The notes beneath the pieces were generated by a model. That model was not told where the DNA came from and did not search any database. It saw only the letters and a program-made list of their open reading frames with translations. A stretch of DNA of 64,000 bases from Diplonema japonicum (Eukaryota > Euglenozoa > Diplonemea > Diplonemida > Diplonemidae): NCBI GenBank assembly GCA_964019335.1, contig OZ025744.1:307709-371708 (forward strand). Reading direction: 5' to 3'. Shown here piece by piece: positions 1 through 10,566 of the stretch (positions within the stretch are counted from its first letter, which is position 1; each line of letters starts with the position of its first letter). Both the position numbers and the translations under genes were made by a program.

Positions 1-1440
1 GCTTCCCGCGTCTCTTTGTTCTCTCTTTTAAACGCTTCCCTCCCACCACACTGGCGGGATAAGTCGGTCAGTGGACACACAGCACCTACCTATGAATCCC
101 CGTGTTCACTTTGCTTTTTTGCATCGTTTTCCTGCTCGCTGGCAACAAGCCTTTTATTCGGCCGGCGAGGGGGGGTCAGACTCGGTTAATTTCTGGCTAC
201 TCTGGCCGGTTAGAGGTTGCTTCCAATCTTTTCCTGTCTCTTCTTGGGCCCTTTTCTCTTCGATGTGCTTCTTTTCTCGTTCGGCCCCCTTTACAACTCC
301 CAGCCCGGACATGCCTGAGGAGTTATGTAACATGAACATTTTCGCAATTTTCTTTCTTAACTATTCAGTGTTTTTATTTCCAGGATCGGTGGGGGGGGGC
401 AAGAAAAAAGAAGGGGGGGGGGGGAAAGCGACTGGCTCTAATTGCTTCGATCATCTCCCGTTTCTTCTCCGTTCCCCCTCTCCTTGCTGTCCTTCGTTGC
501 CGCCACTTGCTTTCCTTTGCTTGCTTTTTTTTCAGCCAAATCGAAATTATATTTTCCCGAGGTTTTCTCCATCATCTGCATTTTTTTTTCTCTTTTTTTT
601 TTTTTCCACTTCGGTCCGGAGCCTGCGTGGGTTTTCCTCAAGGAGCTTTTTAGCAAGTTGATAAAGTTTGAAGGGTTACATTTCAATAAGAAAAAAAAAA
701 AGAATTATAACGCTCTATATTCGCTAAGTGACCCACCAGAATCCGCATTTTGAAGAGCTAAAAAAATTTCTAATTGCTTTTTCTAGGGCTGGAATGGATT
801 TATTTGCGTCCGGGGCCCAATGTTCGACATATGGAATTTTTTTTTGTAATATTTCACTCTTCAGAAATTTCTTCACACACTGGGGGGCCCATTACTTCAC
901 GCTAAATCTCATTACTTCACGGTGAAATAATGGCCTGTTTTCCGTGAAGTAATAGGGGGTTTCCGTTAAATAATATGCCTCGGTAGGCCAATTTTTGCCT
1001 CGGTTCAGTTCCCAGTGGGGCTACTTTTTCCTCTCAGTTTGCTATTTCCCCCCAGGTTCAGCTCAATTGGCCAACTTTTGCCTCGGCTCAGTTCCAAGTT
1101 GGACTACTTTTTCCTCCCAATTTGCCCACTTTTGGCTAGGCCTTGTTCCCAGTTTCTGTGGGTAACTCTTCTGTGGGTAAGAGTAACTTAGTCAGCTTAC
1201 CCAAGCTCCCCAAAAGACTTCAAAATACCGAAGCAGCAGAAAAAAAAGAGCCAGCGGCCGCGCCAGGTATGGGAAGGCCTGATTAGAGTGGCAATGCCAG
1301 CGACAGCGGCAGCTCTTAGTCAACAAAAGGAGGAAAAACATCTTGTATTGTAACCTTTGTAACCCCTCTCTTGTTGTACCCCTTGTCACCCTGTTGTGCC
1401 CCTCGTGGTGAAGTAATTTCAGAGTGTCGTGAAATAAAAC
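1..1440. other. Gene-poor AT-rich stretch with ATTACTTCAC motifs
   Basis: I see no convincing gene here. The first 900 bases are T-rich with long T and G runs. From 891 a motif ATTACTTCAC recurs (891-900, 911-920) and is met in inverted form at 921-932 and 942-953, so 910-953 can fold on itself. Two loosely similar copies of a TGCCTCGG(T/C)TCAGTTCC(C/A) segment follow at about 996-1120. GTGAAGTAAT and GTGAAATAAA reappear at about 1407-1437, just before the long hairpin at 1447. A related GTGAAATAATG occurs near 44130. This looks like decayed repeat DNA. Confidence 0.5.
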
Positions 1441-1446
1441 CACTTA

Positions 1447-1572
1447 CCTACCGCCAAGTAATGCTTTACCGACCTCTCGGTTCCGCATTTTACCATCTCG
1501 GGCCCTGCGGGCCCTCGACGGTAAAATGCGGAACCTCGAGGTAACGGTAAAGTCATTACTTGTTGGCAGTAA
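1447..1572. repeat. Long imperfect hairpin (foldback repeat)
   Basis: The two halves are near-perfect reverse complements, with arms of about 60 bases meeting at GGGCCCTGCGGGCCC (about 1499-1513). The best-paired core is TTCCGCATTTTACC (1481-1494) against GGTAAAATGCGGAA (1520-1533). The outer arms pair AAGTAATG with CATTACTT. There is no open frame in it. It abuts the poly-A end of the SINE-like element to its right. It could be a small MITE-like element, or a cruciform left by decay of a larger inverted repeat. Confidence 0.7.
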
Positions 1573-1577
1573 ATAGC

Positions 1578-1917
1578 TATTTTTTTTTTTTTTTTGCTAT
1601 AAGTGCACTTGTATCGGAAACCCTGGTTCTCCTGCCATAGTGTTCCTTTACTGCCCATCCCTACGGGGGACGGTTCTGTTTTTAACTGGTTGCCTAGAGG
1701 CCAGTGGTCACTTACGGATCGAGCCGCCTTCTGCGTTATTCCACCGTGGAAGGATTTGTTGGCCCCGCCCGGAGCCGAATGTTGGCGTTGGAGATGATGT
1801 GAGAGGAAGAGATCACGGGTCGACTCCCCGAAAGATACCGAGAGGAGGGAATCGATCCCGGGCCTTGGGGATTGGTAGCCGGCCAGACTACCACTAGCCC
1901 GAAGGCTAGCCCCAAAC
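1578..1917 (-). mobile_element. tRNA-related SINE-like element
   Basis: On the minus strand a tRNA-like head contains an A-box-like GGCTAGTGGTAG (about 1897-1886) and a B-box-like GGATCGATTCC (about 1857-1847), spaced roughly as in a tRNA. A 4-bp D-arm can form, but the anticodon and acceptor stems do not pair, so it is not an intact tRNA. About 250 bases of unrelated body follow, and the unit ends in a poly-A run (T run at 1579-1594 on plus). Head, body and A-tail is the plan of a pol III-transcribed SINE. No second full copy is in the window, so the call rests on structure alone. Confidence 0.4.
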
Positions 1918-1939
1918 ACAGGAGGCTGTTGCTGCTGTT

Positions 1940-1980
1940 AATAATAATAATTTAAACAAAATACAAGCCCTCTTCCTCTT

Positions 1981-2012
<32 letters not shown>

Positions 2013-2715
2013 TTTTTTTTATCGTACCGTAGTAACACGTTAACAAGCCCTAGTTCCCAGAAAGTAAAGAAACTACCGCGGGGGGGAAATAGTTCTTAAT
2101 GACCATATGCCTTTGTTGTTCGTTTCAGGGCCCTCTGGGAACCGCGGAACGCGGTGCCGTAGATCTCACAGGAAGTGACAAACTCCCCAGGGAAAAAAAA
2201 AAGTATTTTTATTTTATTTTGTTTTATTCACAGTATCCAGGGTTATCCAGGGTTATCCAGGCTTTTTAGACCTGTTTGCCGGTGACGTGGCACCCGTATC
2301 TTCCGAGGAGTCTGGTCTCTATTTCTGACAAGAAGTATGATGAAGAACAGGGGGAAGAGGAAGAGGAGGAGGAAGGGGAAGAAGCAGCCTCTATCAAGGG
2401 GATTTGGATTTGACCGACTATTGGTCGGAAATGTCGAAGTACCGATTCAAAGTGATTCCTGCGGTACCTGCATCCACAGAGAATTGAATGCACGCACACA
2501 GCGATGAACGCCCAATTTCTTACCTCCCTGCTTGCAACCCACCGCTGATGATAATAACAAGTCCGAAAAACCAATTCAAAACTGCATTTAAGGCCTTAAA
2601 TAAGACACTATTTTGGGTTTTAATGGCTGGAATGGGCTCAGATCGTCAAAATAGGGTTTCGCACGATTCTCGCGCATTCTCGCACATGCTAGTGTGCACT
2701 TCAGGTGTGCATGTG
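1940..2715. other. Intergenic DNA with short repeats
   Basis: No gene supported. It holds ATT and T/CT-rich runs (1941-2020), a 34-base fragment (2090-2123) of the dispersed repeat seen more fully at 29740 and 45703, and three tandem copies of a 10-mer TATCCAGGGT (about 2234-2261). Minus-strand frames here have no recognisable domain. Confidence 0.4.
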
Positions 2716-3060
2716 TCAAAAATACCCCCCTCGACCTTCATACCCCTCTTGAACTAACGCGATCAGTGCGTTCACGTCCGCCCCCGTGTGTGATTCACCC
2801 TCGTGATGTCCAAGTGGAGGAGGAGGGGCTCCTCTGAGTATCCGACTAGCCCAGAAATGTTTGGCACTGGTGGCGTCTGTGCTTAACGGCAACAGGGTCT
2901 TTTCGATGCTTTGCTTCGCTCTTCTCGAGCCCTTGTCTCCTTCTCGAATCCGGGCCCCTTTGCCAGCAGCGTGTCTGGTGTCGATATCTTCATGCGCGAG
3001 CTCCACCAATGGGATGCTGGGAAGGCGTGTTTGCTGCTTGGTGGTTGGTGGTGCCTGCGA
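2716..3060 (-). pseudogene. Possible coding exon or gene remnant
   Basis: A minus-strand open frame ends at 2716 and is codon-biased like the neighbouring genes, but it has no plausible ATG context. Just upstream, at about 3060, a pyrimidine-rich stretch ends in GGTCGCAG, which would serve as a splice acceptor. The translated segment includes KGARIREGDKGSRRAK and ADVNALIALVQEGYEG; I recognise no domain. It may be the last exon of the broken leucine-rich-repeat gene immediately upstream, or a separate trans-spliced remnant. Confidence 0.25.
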
Positions 3061-3120
3061 CCAAACACAAGGAAAAGAAAACTATTTTTTTCTTGTTATC
3101 GTGGCGTGCGGGCGAGATAG

Positions 3121-3738
3121 AGCACAGAGAGAAGCAATGGAATTGAGATTGGACATCGAGCTCAAGTCGATGGTTTTTAGTTTTTCGCACTTTGACAAGA
3201 AACCTTCACCATGGTCGAAAGACGGGTCATCGAGCTCAAGTCGATGGTTTCTAGATTTTCACACCCATACAAGAAGTAATGACCAATGGAAGAAAGATTG
3301 GCCATCAAATTCAAGTTGATGGTTTCTAGTTTTTCGCACCCAAACAAAAAACCATTACCAATGGTTTTAAGTTTGGACATCGAGCTCAAGTCGATGGTTT
3401 TAAGTTTTTTGCACTCACGCAAGAAGCCATTGTCAATGGAATAAATATTGGACATCGAACTCAAGTCGATGGTTTCCAGTTTTGCACACCCTGACAAGAA
3501 GTGAGCACTAATGGAAGGGAAATTGGTCTTCACATTCAAGTCGATGGTTTCTAGATTTGCGCACCCATACAAGAAGCAAGAACCAATGGAATCAATATTG
3601 GTCATCGAACTCAAGTCGATGGTTTCTAGATTTACGCACTCTCTTAAAAACCCATGATCAATGGTGGAAACATTTGGGAGGATGAGATCAACAGACGTCA
3701 GGTGGTCGCAATCTCGAAGAAAGTTAGCGTCTATACTT
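3121..3738 (-). pseudogene. Leucine-rich repeat (BspA-like) gene remnant, frameshifted
   Basis: The minus strand encodes about seven 25-residue repeats of the form xxFLxGCxxLETIDLSSMxx, matching the BspA/TpLRR type of leucine-rich repeat found in surface and adhesion proteins of many protists. At DNA level the repeats are 75 bp apart and share AAGTCGATGGTTT on the plus strand. There is no ATG at the 5' end: the frame opens after an in-frame TAA and a TATAG that could be a splice acceptor (about 3738). Near 3210 a missing base breaks the frame, because the following repeat (GFLSKC, then KTIDLSSM) continues in another frame. I read it as a decaying fragment of a larger LRR gene; a sequencing indel is possible. 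Confidence 0.6.
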
Positions 3739-3846
3739 TAACACAACCTGTGGTGTAGTCGGTGACAACGAGGAACCGAAGTCCAGAAGGAAGGCGCGTG
3801 GACAAGACTTCGACAGCTGGCGAGTACCCCACCTCAACTACCAGAA

Positions 3847-4159
3847 CTAGCTCAGGGTCAGCTCTGAAACCACTTCTGAGCTCTCAAGCTCCTCCAGCTG
3901 AACAGTTCTCATGTTCGCCTCCACATGGACCATGCTGCCCTCCATGAGCCCAAGTCCCTGAAGCTCCTCACCCCCTTTCCTGTCAAGGAGGTCTCCCTCC
4001 CAAACCAGTTTGAACTTGCCTTCGAGTAAACCAGCAGCACCCCGCCTTCTTGTACAGGATCCCCACCGTCTCCTTCCCCGACACTTCCACATCGTGAACC
4101 CCGCCTCCCGTCTTCACGAACACTGTCATATCGTTCACCTCTTCACCTGATCCATTCAT
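3847..4159 (-). pseudogene. Ubiquitin-like domain gene with one frameshift
   Basis: From the ATG at 4159 the frame gives a beta-grasp start (MTVFVKTGGGVHDVEV) that follows the ubiquitin pattern MxxFVKT. After KETVGILYKKAG it goes out of frame at a GGGG run (CCCC at 4040-4043 on plus). The next frame continues as the second half of a ubiquitin fold (FKLVWEGDLLDR, then LGLMEGSMVHVEANM), with a tail of about 20 residues and a stop at 3847. Removing one G restores a single product of about 100 residues. There is no C-terminal GG, so conjugation is unlikely. It is either a pseudogene or an intact Ubl gene with a homopolymer sequencing error. Confidence 0.6.
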
Positions 4160-4404
4160 GTTCTTTTAGTTTCGTTCTTCCCCCCCCCCCCCCCCCCCCC
4201 ACACACACACACTCTTTTCGCTTTTGTTTTTGTTTTTGTTTCCCTGTGTGTGCTTATTTTGAAGGGCTGCAGAAAGTCAGATGAAAGAAGAAGAATAATG
4301 GAAGCAGGTAGACAGATCCCCAGAACTACTTTTACTCCAAATCTTTTTTTTTTTAAGCCCATCATGTAAATGACCCGGCATGTGCACAGCAAAAAAAAAA
4401 AAAA
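4160..4404. other. Short intergenic region with C18 and AC runs
   Basis: Holds an 18-base C run followed by an AC run (about 4182-4212), T-rich tracts and an A13 run just after the stop codon of the next gene. No gene is seen. Confidence 0.5.
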
Positions 4405-6003
4405 CTAAACCGCCAGCCATTTTGTCTCTAGCTTGGCCCGGTTTTCCTCCCTTGTCGCGACCTGTGTCGTGTACAGCCTGACGTTGCTCGCCTCCTGTTC
4501 TCCCTTCGTGTGTTTTTTGTTCTTTTTCGGTTCGTACATCAGCTCAGACACGCATCTTGCCTTCACCTTTGCATGATTTTCAATGGCGGTGGTGTACAAC
4601 CGTGAGATCAGGCGGGGCAGGGCGACGGTGGGAGGGGGACGAGGGGGTTCGATCGGTTGTTCAAAAAACACCGGTTTTCGAGGCGTTGCTAGCCTTGTGA
4701 CGGACTTCTCGAGATCCCCTTTCGAGAGGGGCACCCGGTTCGTCAGTGTTGTGTGTTTCTGTGCTACAAATGTTTCAATTTGGCGGGTTTTTCGACCTAC
4801 TTCGTCTCCCGAGGGTTGAGCTTTTTTCACGTGGACCCATCGAGGCTTTTCTGGAATGTACATTCCTGTGGTTTCGGAATTGTCGACGCCTTGCCTTAGA
4901 AGTTTTTTTATAACACGGTTTACGTATGGTTTGCTGCTGTAAAAACTTGTTTTTTCCTTCAAAGATTCCAGAATGCCCACAATATGCTGCTCGTAGGGTT
5001 CTTGGTCGGACATTTCTTTGCGCGACGGAGGGGCAACCTGCTTCGCAGCCGATTCCGGCAACCCAGAACAAAAACGTCTGCCGTTTTCGAAAACGGTGTT
5101 GTAGCATAGCAACAACCCGCTTGACTTCTCATAGGTCATTACCAGGCTGTCGTAAGAATTCGTTGGAAGAACGAAGATGGAGTACCAGCAGCAGGCGCTC
5201 TTCAATCGTCGCGTCAGCGGGATGGACGGCCCGTTCGCCACTTCTCCTGTCAAACCCTCGAATTTGTAGAATAGCATTATCTCGTTCTTGAACGGCAGCA
5301 CCACCATCTCACTGTTTTCTCTCTTTGAAATTCGTTTTCTGGGAACAGGCTCGTCGCTGGATTGTGTTTTCATCGGTGTTTCTGTTGTTATCGAACCGTC
5401 TGTCGAGTCGAAACAAATTATTTTGTATCTTCTGCTTTTTGACGGCTGCAAAGACAGGTGGGTCATGTAAGGAGGCAGTGTGAAGCCTCCCCGATGGCTA
5501 GATTCTTCTACTACTGCTGTCCAGTTGTCTAAAATGGACACGTTGAACTCTGTTGCAACACCTGAGATAGAGTTGTAAGCAACAATGATAGGACAGGCTG
5601 GGTTGGTTACAATGCTTGTGAACAGCATTCTCTTACTCCGTTTTACGGAGAGGGTTGATATGAATTTTGTTTCCAGTGGGAGAACTAGTTTTCTTCTGTT
5701 GCTGTCGAAGTGCCACGCCTTGAACACCAGTGGGACCAGGCACCACTGCAGCAGGATCACCCCTTCTTGTAGCTTTATCGTGCCCACCCCTTCAACTTTT
5801 TCTTCCGACCATTGGTCTTTTACATCGAATTTTAGATCGTCGTCTTCGCCTGTCACCTCCACAATTTCTGAATACCCTCCTTTCTCTCTCCACAAGTATC
5901 CAACAGCCACCGGTCTAACATTTCTCCACCCTGATTCCCATTTGCTTGCCCAAAGTAATAGATCCGCTTCTGGTGGTGGGGCTTCCGGTGGGGGGGTTTC
6001 CAT
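4405..6003 (-). CDS. Hypothetical protein, 532 aa
   Basis: A single uninterrupted frame from ATG at 6003 to the stop at 4405, with clear codon bias. I do not recognise a family. The N-terminus is proline and glutamate-rich (METPPPEAPPPEADL). Residues of about 30-330 are globular and beta-rich, with hydrophobic strands alternating with loops. The C-terminal third is basic and contains two similar segments, RLYTTAIENHAKVKAR and RLYTTQVATREENRAK. Such RLYxxxxxRxxK helices are common in flagellar and cytoskeletal proteins of flagellates, so a flagellar role is a weak guess. There is no signal peptide or membrane span. It lies in the same-strand cluster with the neighbouring genes. Confidence 0.8.
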   Translation of the reverse strand: METPPPEAPPPEADLLLWASKWESGWRNVRPVAVGYLWREKGGYSEIVEVTGEDDDLKFDVKDQWSEEKVEGVGTIKLQEGVILLQWCLVPLVFKAWHFDSNRRKLVLPLETKFISTLSVKRSKRMLFTSIVTNPACPIIVAYNSISGVATEFNVSILDNWTAVVEESSHRGGFTLPPYMTHLSLQPSKSRRYKIICFDSTDGSITTETPMKTQSSDEPVPRKRISKRENSEMVVLPFKNEIMLFYKFEGLTGEVANGPSIPLTRRLKSACCWYSIFVLPTNSYDSLVMTYEKSSGLLLCYNTVFENGRRFCSGLPESAAKQVAPPSRKEMSDQEPYEQHIVGILESLKEKTSFYSSKPYVNRVIKKLLRQGVDNSETTGMYIPEKPRWVHVKKAQPSGDEVGRKTRQIETFVAQKHTTLTNRVPLSKGDLEKSVTRLATPRKPVFFEQPIEPPRPPPTVALPRLISRLYTTAIENHAKVKARCVSELMYEPKKNKKHTKGEQEASNVRLYTTQVATREENRAKLETKWLAV

Positions 6004-6372
6004 GTAATTATTAATTATTAATTATTAATTAATTTTTTTTTCTCTCCCCCCTTTTTTTTGGTACGAATGGGGGAATTTAAAAAAAAAATATATATATATA
6101 TATACTCCCCAGCTAAGGGACCGGAAAAAAAAAATAAGAGAAAAAAAAGGGGGGGGAGAATTGGTTGGCCGAAAGGGAGGGCACGAAAAAAGGGGAGAAA
6201 AGAAAAAAAAGAGAAAAAAAAGAGAAAAAAAAAAGAAGGTACTACTTTTTTTTCTTGGGGGGGGGAAACTCCTCTCTTTTTTCTGTTTTTTAAATGATTT
6301 TTCCTTTTTTTTTTTTTTCAAAACTTTTATTTTAATTTTTCCACTATTTTTTTTTTTTTTTTTTTTCCACGA
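6004..6372. repeat. Low-complexity A/T/G-rich intergenic DNA
   Basis: TAATTAATTA repeats (6004-6030), a TA microsatellite (about 6090-6104), and long A, G and T runs. Frames through it are homopolymer artefacts (lysine or phenylalanine runs). It probably holds the untranslated regions of the two flanking minus-strand genes. Confidence 0.6.
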
Positions 6373-7413
6373 TCACGGGCTTTTCCTTGCTTTTTGCGCG
6401 ATCAGAATTCTGCAGTTGTTGACCATCTGTGCCAGGTGAACGGCAACAGAAGCGCAGGTCACCGCAAGACGGTTCTCAGGTAGAGCGACCCACACAATGG
6501 GAAGCCCAGTCCCGACAAGGACAGAAGATACAGTAGGACGAACCGTGGAAGGACAGTTCCTGAGATTATAATTTTTTTTTTTTTTTTTTTTAAATAAAAT
6601 TTTTTCATACTTCAAAGACCCCGCAACTATCAGGTTGTGGATGGCAAACGAAGAGAGCATAGCAGTGGTGACCACCCAGGGCACCGACCCGTCCCTCCCC
6701 AAAAACATAATACAAGCAGTGATGCAAACCTGCAACAAGCCCACGTTCAACATCTTGGCCTTAAGAGACCTCACCATCTCTACCAAACATAATCCCTGCC
6801 CGAAAAAAAAAATATATGTGAGTACCCTCACCAAGGAGAGACTGTCCGTGACCTGCACGTCCCACAACCACGGGCAGACCGCCGTAAGAACAGGGACTAT
6901 ACAGAAAAGAAGCATTCCCTCGTCCGCAGAAAATAGATCGCCGCCAAGGGTGGACTTTCCGGTCACAAGATGGTATAAATGAATTAGAGATGTTGAAACT
7001 GCTAGGCAACAAATAGTGTGGTCTCGCAAATCTGCCTTTGCAAGGTCGAACATACACCAGATGCTAAGGAGGGAGGTCCAGCAGTCGCCCCCATGATCGA
7101 GATACTCACCTATGGCGGATGAGAGTTTTAGCCGTCTTGCTTGCTTGCCGTCAAGGTTGTCGAGGGTCATGTACACCAAGTTGAGCCCGCCTGCTGTGTA
7201 CAGAATCCAAGAGGGTACTTGCACCCCCTCGTGAGTGTGCTTCAGAAGCATCGCGCTTGCAGCCCCCGTCAAGGTGATCCCGGTCATCGTCATTGCGTTC
7301 GGCGTCAGCCACCGCGGGAGATATTCCACTAGTACCCTGTATGTGGGTTCTAGAACATGACGGAACAAGAGGGACCCAGTAGCAGGGGTGTAGGTGTAGG
7401 TAGTAGTTGTCAT
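6373..7413 (-). CDS. CDP-alcohol phosphatidyltransferase (choline/ethanolamine phosphotransferase type)
   Basis: Transfers phosphocholine or phosphoethanolamine from the CDP-alcohol to diacylglycerol, the last Kennedy-pathway step, in ER or Golgi membranes. The family signature DGx2ARx8Gx3Dx3D is intact (DGKQAR, then G, D and D before CW) near residues 84-107, followed by several hydrophobic segments. I place the start at 7413 (MTTTTYTYTP); frame further upstream is homopolymer-encoded. Two GT-AG introns are likely: 6796-6831 (36 nt, in frame, T-rich) and 6560-6610 (51 nt, A-rich); removing them drops segments rich in F and K. The spliced product is about 317 aa, somewhat short for the family (about 390), so the N-terminus is compact or part of the model is missing. 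Confidence 0.85.
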   Translation of the reverse strand: MTTTTYTYTPATGSLLFRHVLEPTYRVLVEYLPRWLTPNAMTMTGITLTGAASAMLLKHTHEGVQVPSWILYTAGGLNLVYMTLDNLDGKQARRLKLSSAIGEYLDHGGDCWTSLLSIWCMFDLAKADLRDHTICCLAVSTSLIHLYHLVTGKSTLGGDLFSADEGMLLFCIVPVLTAVCPWLWDVQVTDSLSLVRVLTYIFFFGQGLCLVEMVRSLKAKMLNVGLLQVCITACIMFLGRDGSVPWVVTTAMLSSFAIHNLIVAGSLKYEKILFKKKKKKNYNLRNCPSTVRPTVSSVLVGTGLPIVWVALPENRLAVTCASVAVHLAQMVNNCRILIAQKARKSP

Positions 7414-8329
7414 TTTTGTTTTTTTTTGTTTTTTTTTTTTTTTTCCCCCCTCTCCCACTTTTTTTTTTTTCTGGTTGAAAAAAAAAAAAAAAAAAAAAAG
7501 CGGAGCGTAGTCTAAAGAAAGCTGGGGGGGATTTTTTTTTTGCAATCGAATTAATCTTTTTTTTTTTCCTCGAGGGGGGGGAAAAAAAAGGAAAGAGAGA
7601 GAAAAAAAAGAAAGGGGGGAGGGTGGGGGGGTATTCTTGTTGGTATCATTCTTTCTCTGTATCACGCACACCTTTTTTTTTCATTCCTTTTTTTTTATCT
7701 TTTTTTGTTGAATACCCCACGCCAAAGAAATGACACCCCCCCCCCCCCTTTTTTTTTCCCCCTCCAGTGATTACAACGTATGTGATCAAAGAAAAGAAGA
7801 AAAAAAAAGAGACTATTTAAGGGTGCCTGCAGTATGTGGCAGGGCGCCCTGCAAAAAAACAAAAAGGAAACAAGAATGATGCATTTATTATAATGCCCGA
7901 AAATGAATGGGGGGAAGAGTCAGTTAATTATTGTTTGTGCACTGTAGAAGGATAAGCCCAACTATGCCACCACTACTCTTTTTAGCACCAACAATTCATT
8001 ATCAATATTTTCTTTTTTTTTCCTTGTTCATGCAAAAAAAGAATTTGTTTGTGGTTTTCCCCTTCCCAGGAGAGGGTTAGGTTACTCCTATTAAGCACGC
8101 CTCTCTCCTCTCTTACCATGAGAATGACCCGCTCGTTCCGTATACGGGTAGTTAACATTTAAAAAAAAAATAACAAAAAAAAAAAAACTTTACTACGAGG
8201 CAGCAAGCACCCGCGGACACATGGAGAGGGGGGGAAAAAAAAGAGAGAAAAAAAAAGTTACCAAGGGCACGCAAAGGATTTAACAAAAAAAAAAAAAGAA
8301 CGTTTGCAGACACAAAAAAAAAAAAAAAA
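7414..8329. other. Intergenic, homopolymer-rich
   Basis: About 900 bases with no gene on either strand. It is dominated by runs of A, T, C and G (for example C14 near 7735-7748 and A runs near 8161-8330). TTTTCAACCAG on the minus strand, about 50-75 bases before the start at 7413, is a possible trans-splice acceptor for the CDP-alcohol phosphotransferase gene. Confidence 0.5.
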
Positions 8330-8478
8330 TTAAATCTTCATAAACAACCCGTTTCTGTAAAGCCAGTAGACGATAATAACATTTGTGGCCACCCCGATAG
8401 ATTGGGATATGGTCATGGAGGCATGGGTGTCAGGTGCATCGGCAGTAGAGGAGAACGGAATGTAGTTGCTCATGATCT

Positions 8479-8522
<44 letters not shown>

Positions 8523-10566
8523 CAACACACACCTCATGCATGGAGTAATACAGAATGGAGTTCATCCCCACGAACAAGAAGGGTTTCCCGTTCCAAATTT
8601 TAAACCAATCCACGATCACCAGCAACCCCAGCACCGCAAGCGTCCCCGTCCCCGACATCACAAAAATAAATGACGTCGACCAAAGGTTTTTATTAATGGG
8701 AATTGGACCGCCAAACTGCTTAAACCCACAAAGACCCGCGGCAACAAGACACAATGACGCTCCAAGCACACCCATACTAATGGCAGCTTGTTTTTTATTA
8801 CCCGTTTCCCTGGACGCTGCTATGATACGACCGGCGACCAAGCCCAACCAGCAAAGAACAATCGAGTTAAGAGCCCCCAAGAAACCTTCCGGGTCATGCC
8901 CATCAGTTGCAGTACATTTCATCCCATTAACATCATAGTCCATGTACGTATCGCAGGGGAAACACCCGTCCCAAGTGTGGGTACCAAACATTTTTTTATC
9001 GATGAAATTCGCCACCCCGCCAGTGCACCAAAAGTGGCCTTTATTCTGGGAGATCCCACCAGGTCCGAGGTATCCAGCGCATTCTTCGCCGTTTCTCGTG
9101 AAAGACGTCCCGAGGGAGATTCCGATCCACGTCGCTGCGAGCGTCAGAAAAAGAGGGAGCTCGCGAAGCGTCCCGCTGCCCCATTTCCACGCGAATGATG
9201 AAAACCCCTCTGCACCACCGTCGCCGTGTTCTTGAAGTGTGTTAAGAGGTGTTGTTTTGTGCGATGCCTTTGGGATGTATAGAATGGCAAGGGCGACGAC
9301 AAGGTACGACAGCCCGAAGCGTTCCAACACACCGGGCACGCGGATTTTCGAGAATTTTGAAGTGTTTTCCGTGTCTAGGAAGATCCCAACCAACACGAGG
9401 ATCGCCGCTCTGCGGATAACGTGGACAAGTGCTGCGGAGCGGTTTTCTTTCACTCGACGGCCCTCTAGTGTGATGGCCATCGCAACACCCATGATCCACA
9501 CGAACCACGGGAACACGAGATCTGCTACCGTCAACCCATCCCACTTTGAATGGTCCAGAAACCAATACCCGAAACCACCGTAGTTCGCGGTGTTCATGAC
9601 GACTAATGAAATCCCGCGGAATATGTCCAAAGCGAGGATGCGAGAGGGCTTCTTCTTCTGCGTCGCCGCCTCGTCCCCTAGAAGCGCGTCAGTGTCGTTA
9701 TTCGACGGTAGGTCCACTGTTCTCCAAAACGGAATCGCGTACCTCATGGCATCCGCAACACCAACCCCGCCCATCATGTACCCCGCCGCACGGTTGCCGA
9801 TGGTGTACCCCAACTGCAATACTATCAGAACCGTTGCCAGAACCAACAGCGGGACCGCATAGTTCCATGGTTCCTTGATCTTTGAAAGGCTCGCTGTTTC
9901 CTGCATTGAACTGACCACGAGTTCGTACCCCCCCTGGTCACGGAAGTCCGCATCAGTAATGTTCACTGTGAATCCTGGTTTTTGCGGTGTGAGGTGTACT
10001 ACGACAGACATAACGTCGGTGGAATGTGTAGTAGGGAGGTAAAACTCTGCAGGGCCGTGGCCTGTTGAGTTCCTCCCGTTGCCGTAATACACCCTTCGCA
10101 GGGAGCAGTCCCAACAGTTGCTGTATTTTGTGTAGATGGACACTTCTGCGGTGGGCTGTGTATCTTGCATGTTTATTTCAATTCTTGCGATGTCCAAGCA
10201 GTTTGTGTTTTCGCTCGTCATTTGCAGGTCCCCTCCGATGCATGTGCTTGGTGTTGGCCCGCATATGTCAGGGTTCGACAGGACGCTCCCTGGAGCCGTG
10301 AAGCCCAGGCTCCACACTACGATCACGAGCGTGGTTACGAAATAGCAGGTTCCGGGGTAGTTTTTCCATGTGGCTTGGTTTGCCCGCACTGCTTTCATTT
10401 GCATTCCTAGATCGGCCCACAGCGGCACCAGCGACAGCAGCGGGAGGGCTATTTCCCAACCCACCATCCACGGCCTGTCCGCACCTGAGGCCAGCCACGC
10501 CGCCAACATCCCCACCGATGTCAAGAGCGGCAACGAGAACCAGAAATACAGGAAATTACTCGTCAT
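8330..10566 (-). CDS. Heparan-alpha-glucosaminide N-acetyltransferase-like membrane protein (HGSNAT family)
   Basis: HGSNAT-family proteins carry acetyl groups across the lysosomal membrane from acetyl-CoA to glucosamine; the protist substrate is unknown. The protein starts at 10566 and has two N-terminal hydrophobic segments, a luminal domain of about 150 residues, and then the multi-span acyltransferase core beginning DIFRGISLVVMNTANYGG. It includes HSKWDGLTVADLVFPWF, whose His (near residue 338) corresponds to the catalytic His of the family. A GT-AG intron at 8477-8532 consists mostly of 42 A residues. Skipping it joins YYSMHE to IMSNYIPF, matching the family's HE-x-NYxPF ending, and adds a last exon of 48 codons ending in VYWLYRNGLFMKI (stop 8330-8332). 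The spliced length is 726 aa. Confidence 0.88.
8477..8532 (-). other. Cis-intron, 56 nt, largely a poly-A tract
   Basis: Sense strand begins GTGTGTGTTG, then 42 consecutive A, and ends CAG. The phase is 0, and the spliced protein matches the HGSNAT C-terminus on both sides, so the intron is well supported. It is an extreme case of the A-rich short introns seen across the window. Confidence 0.85.
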
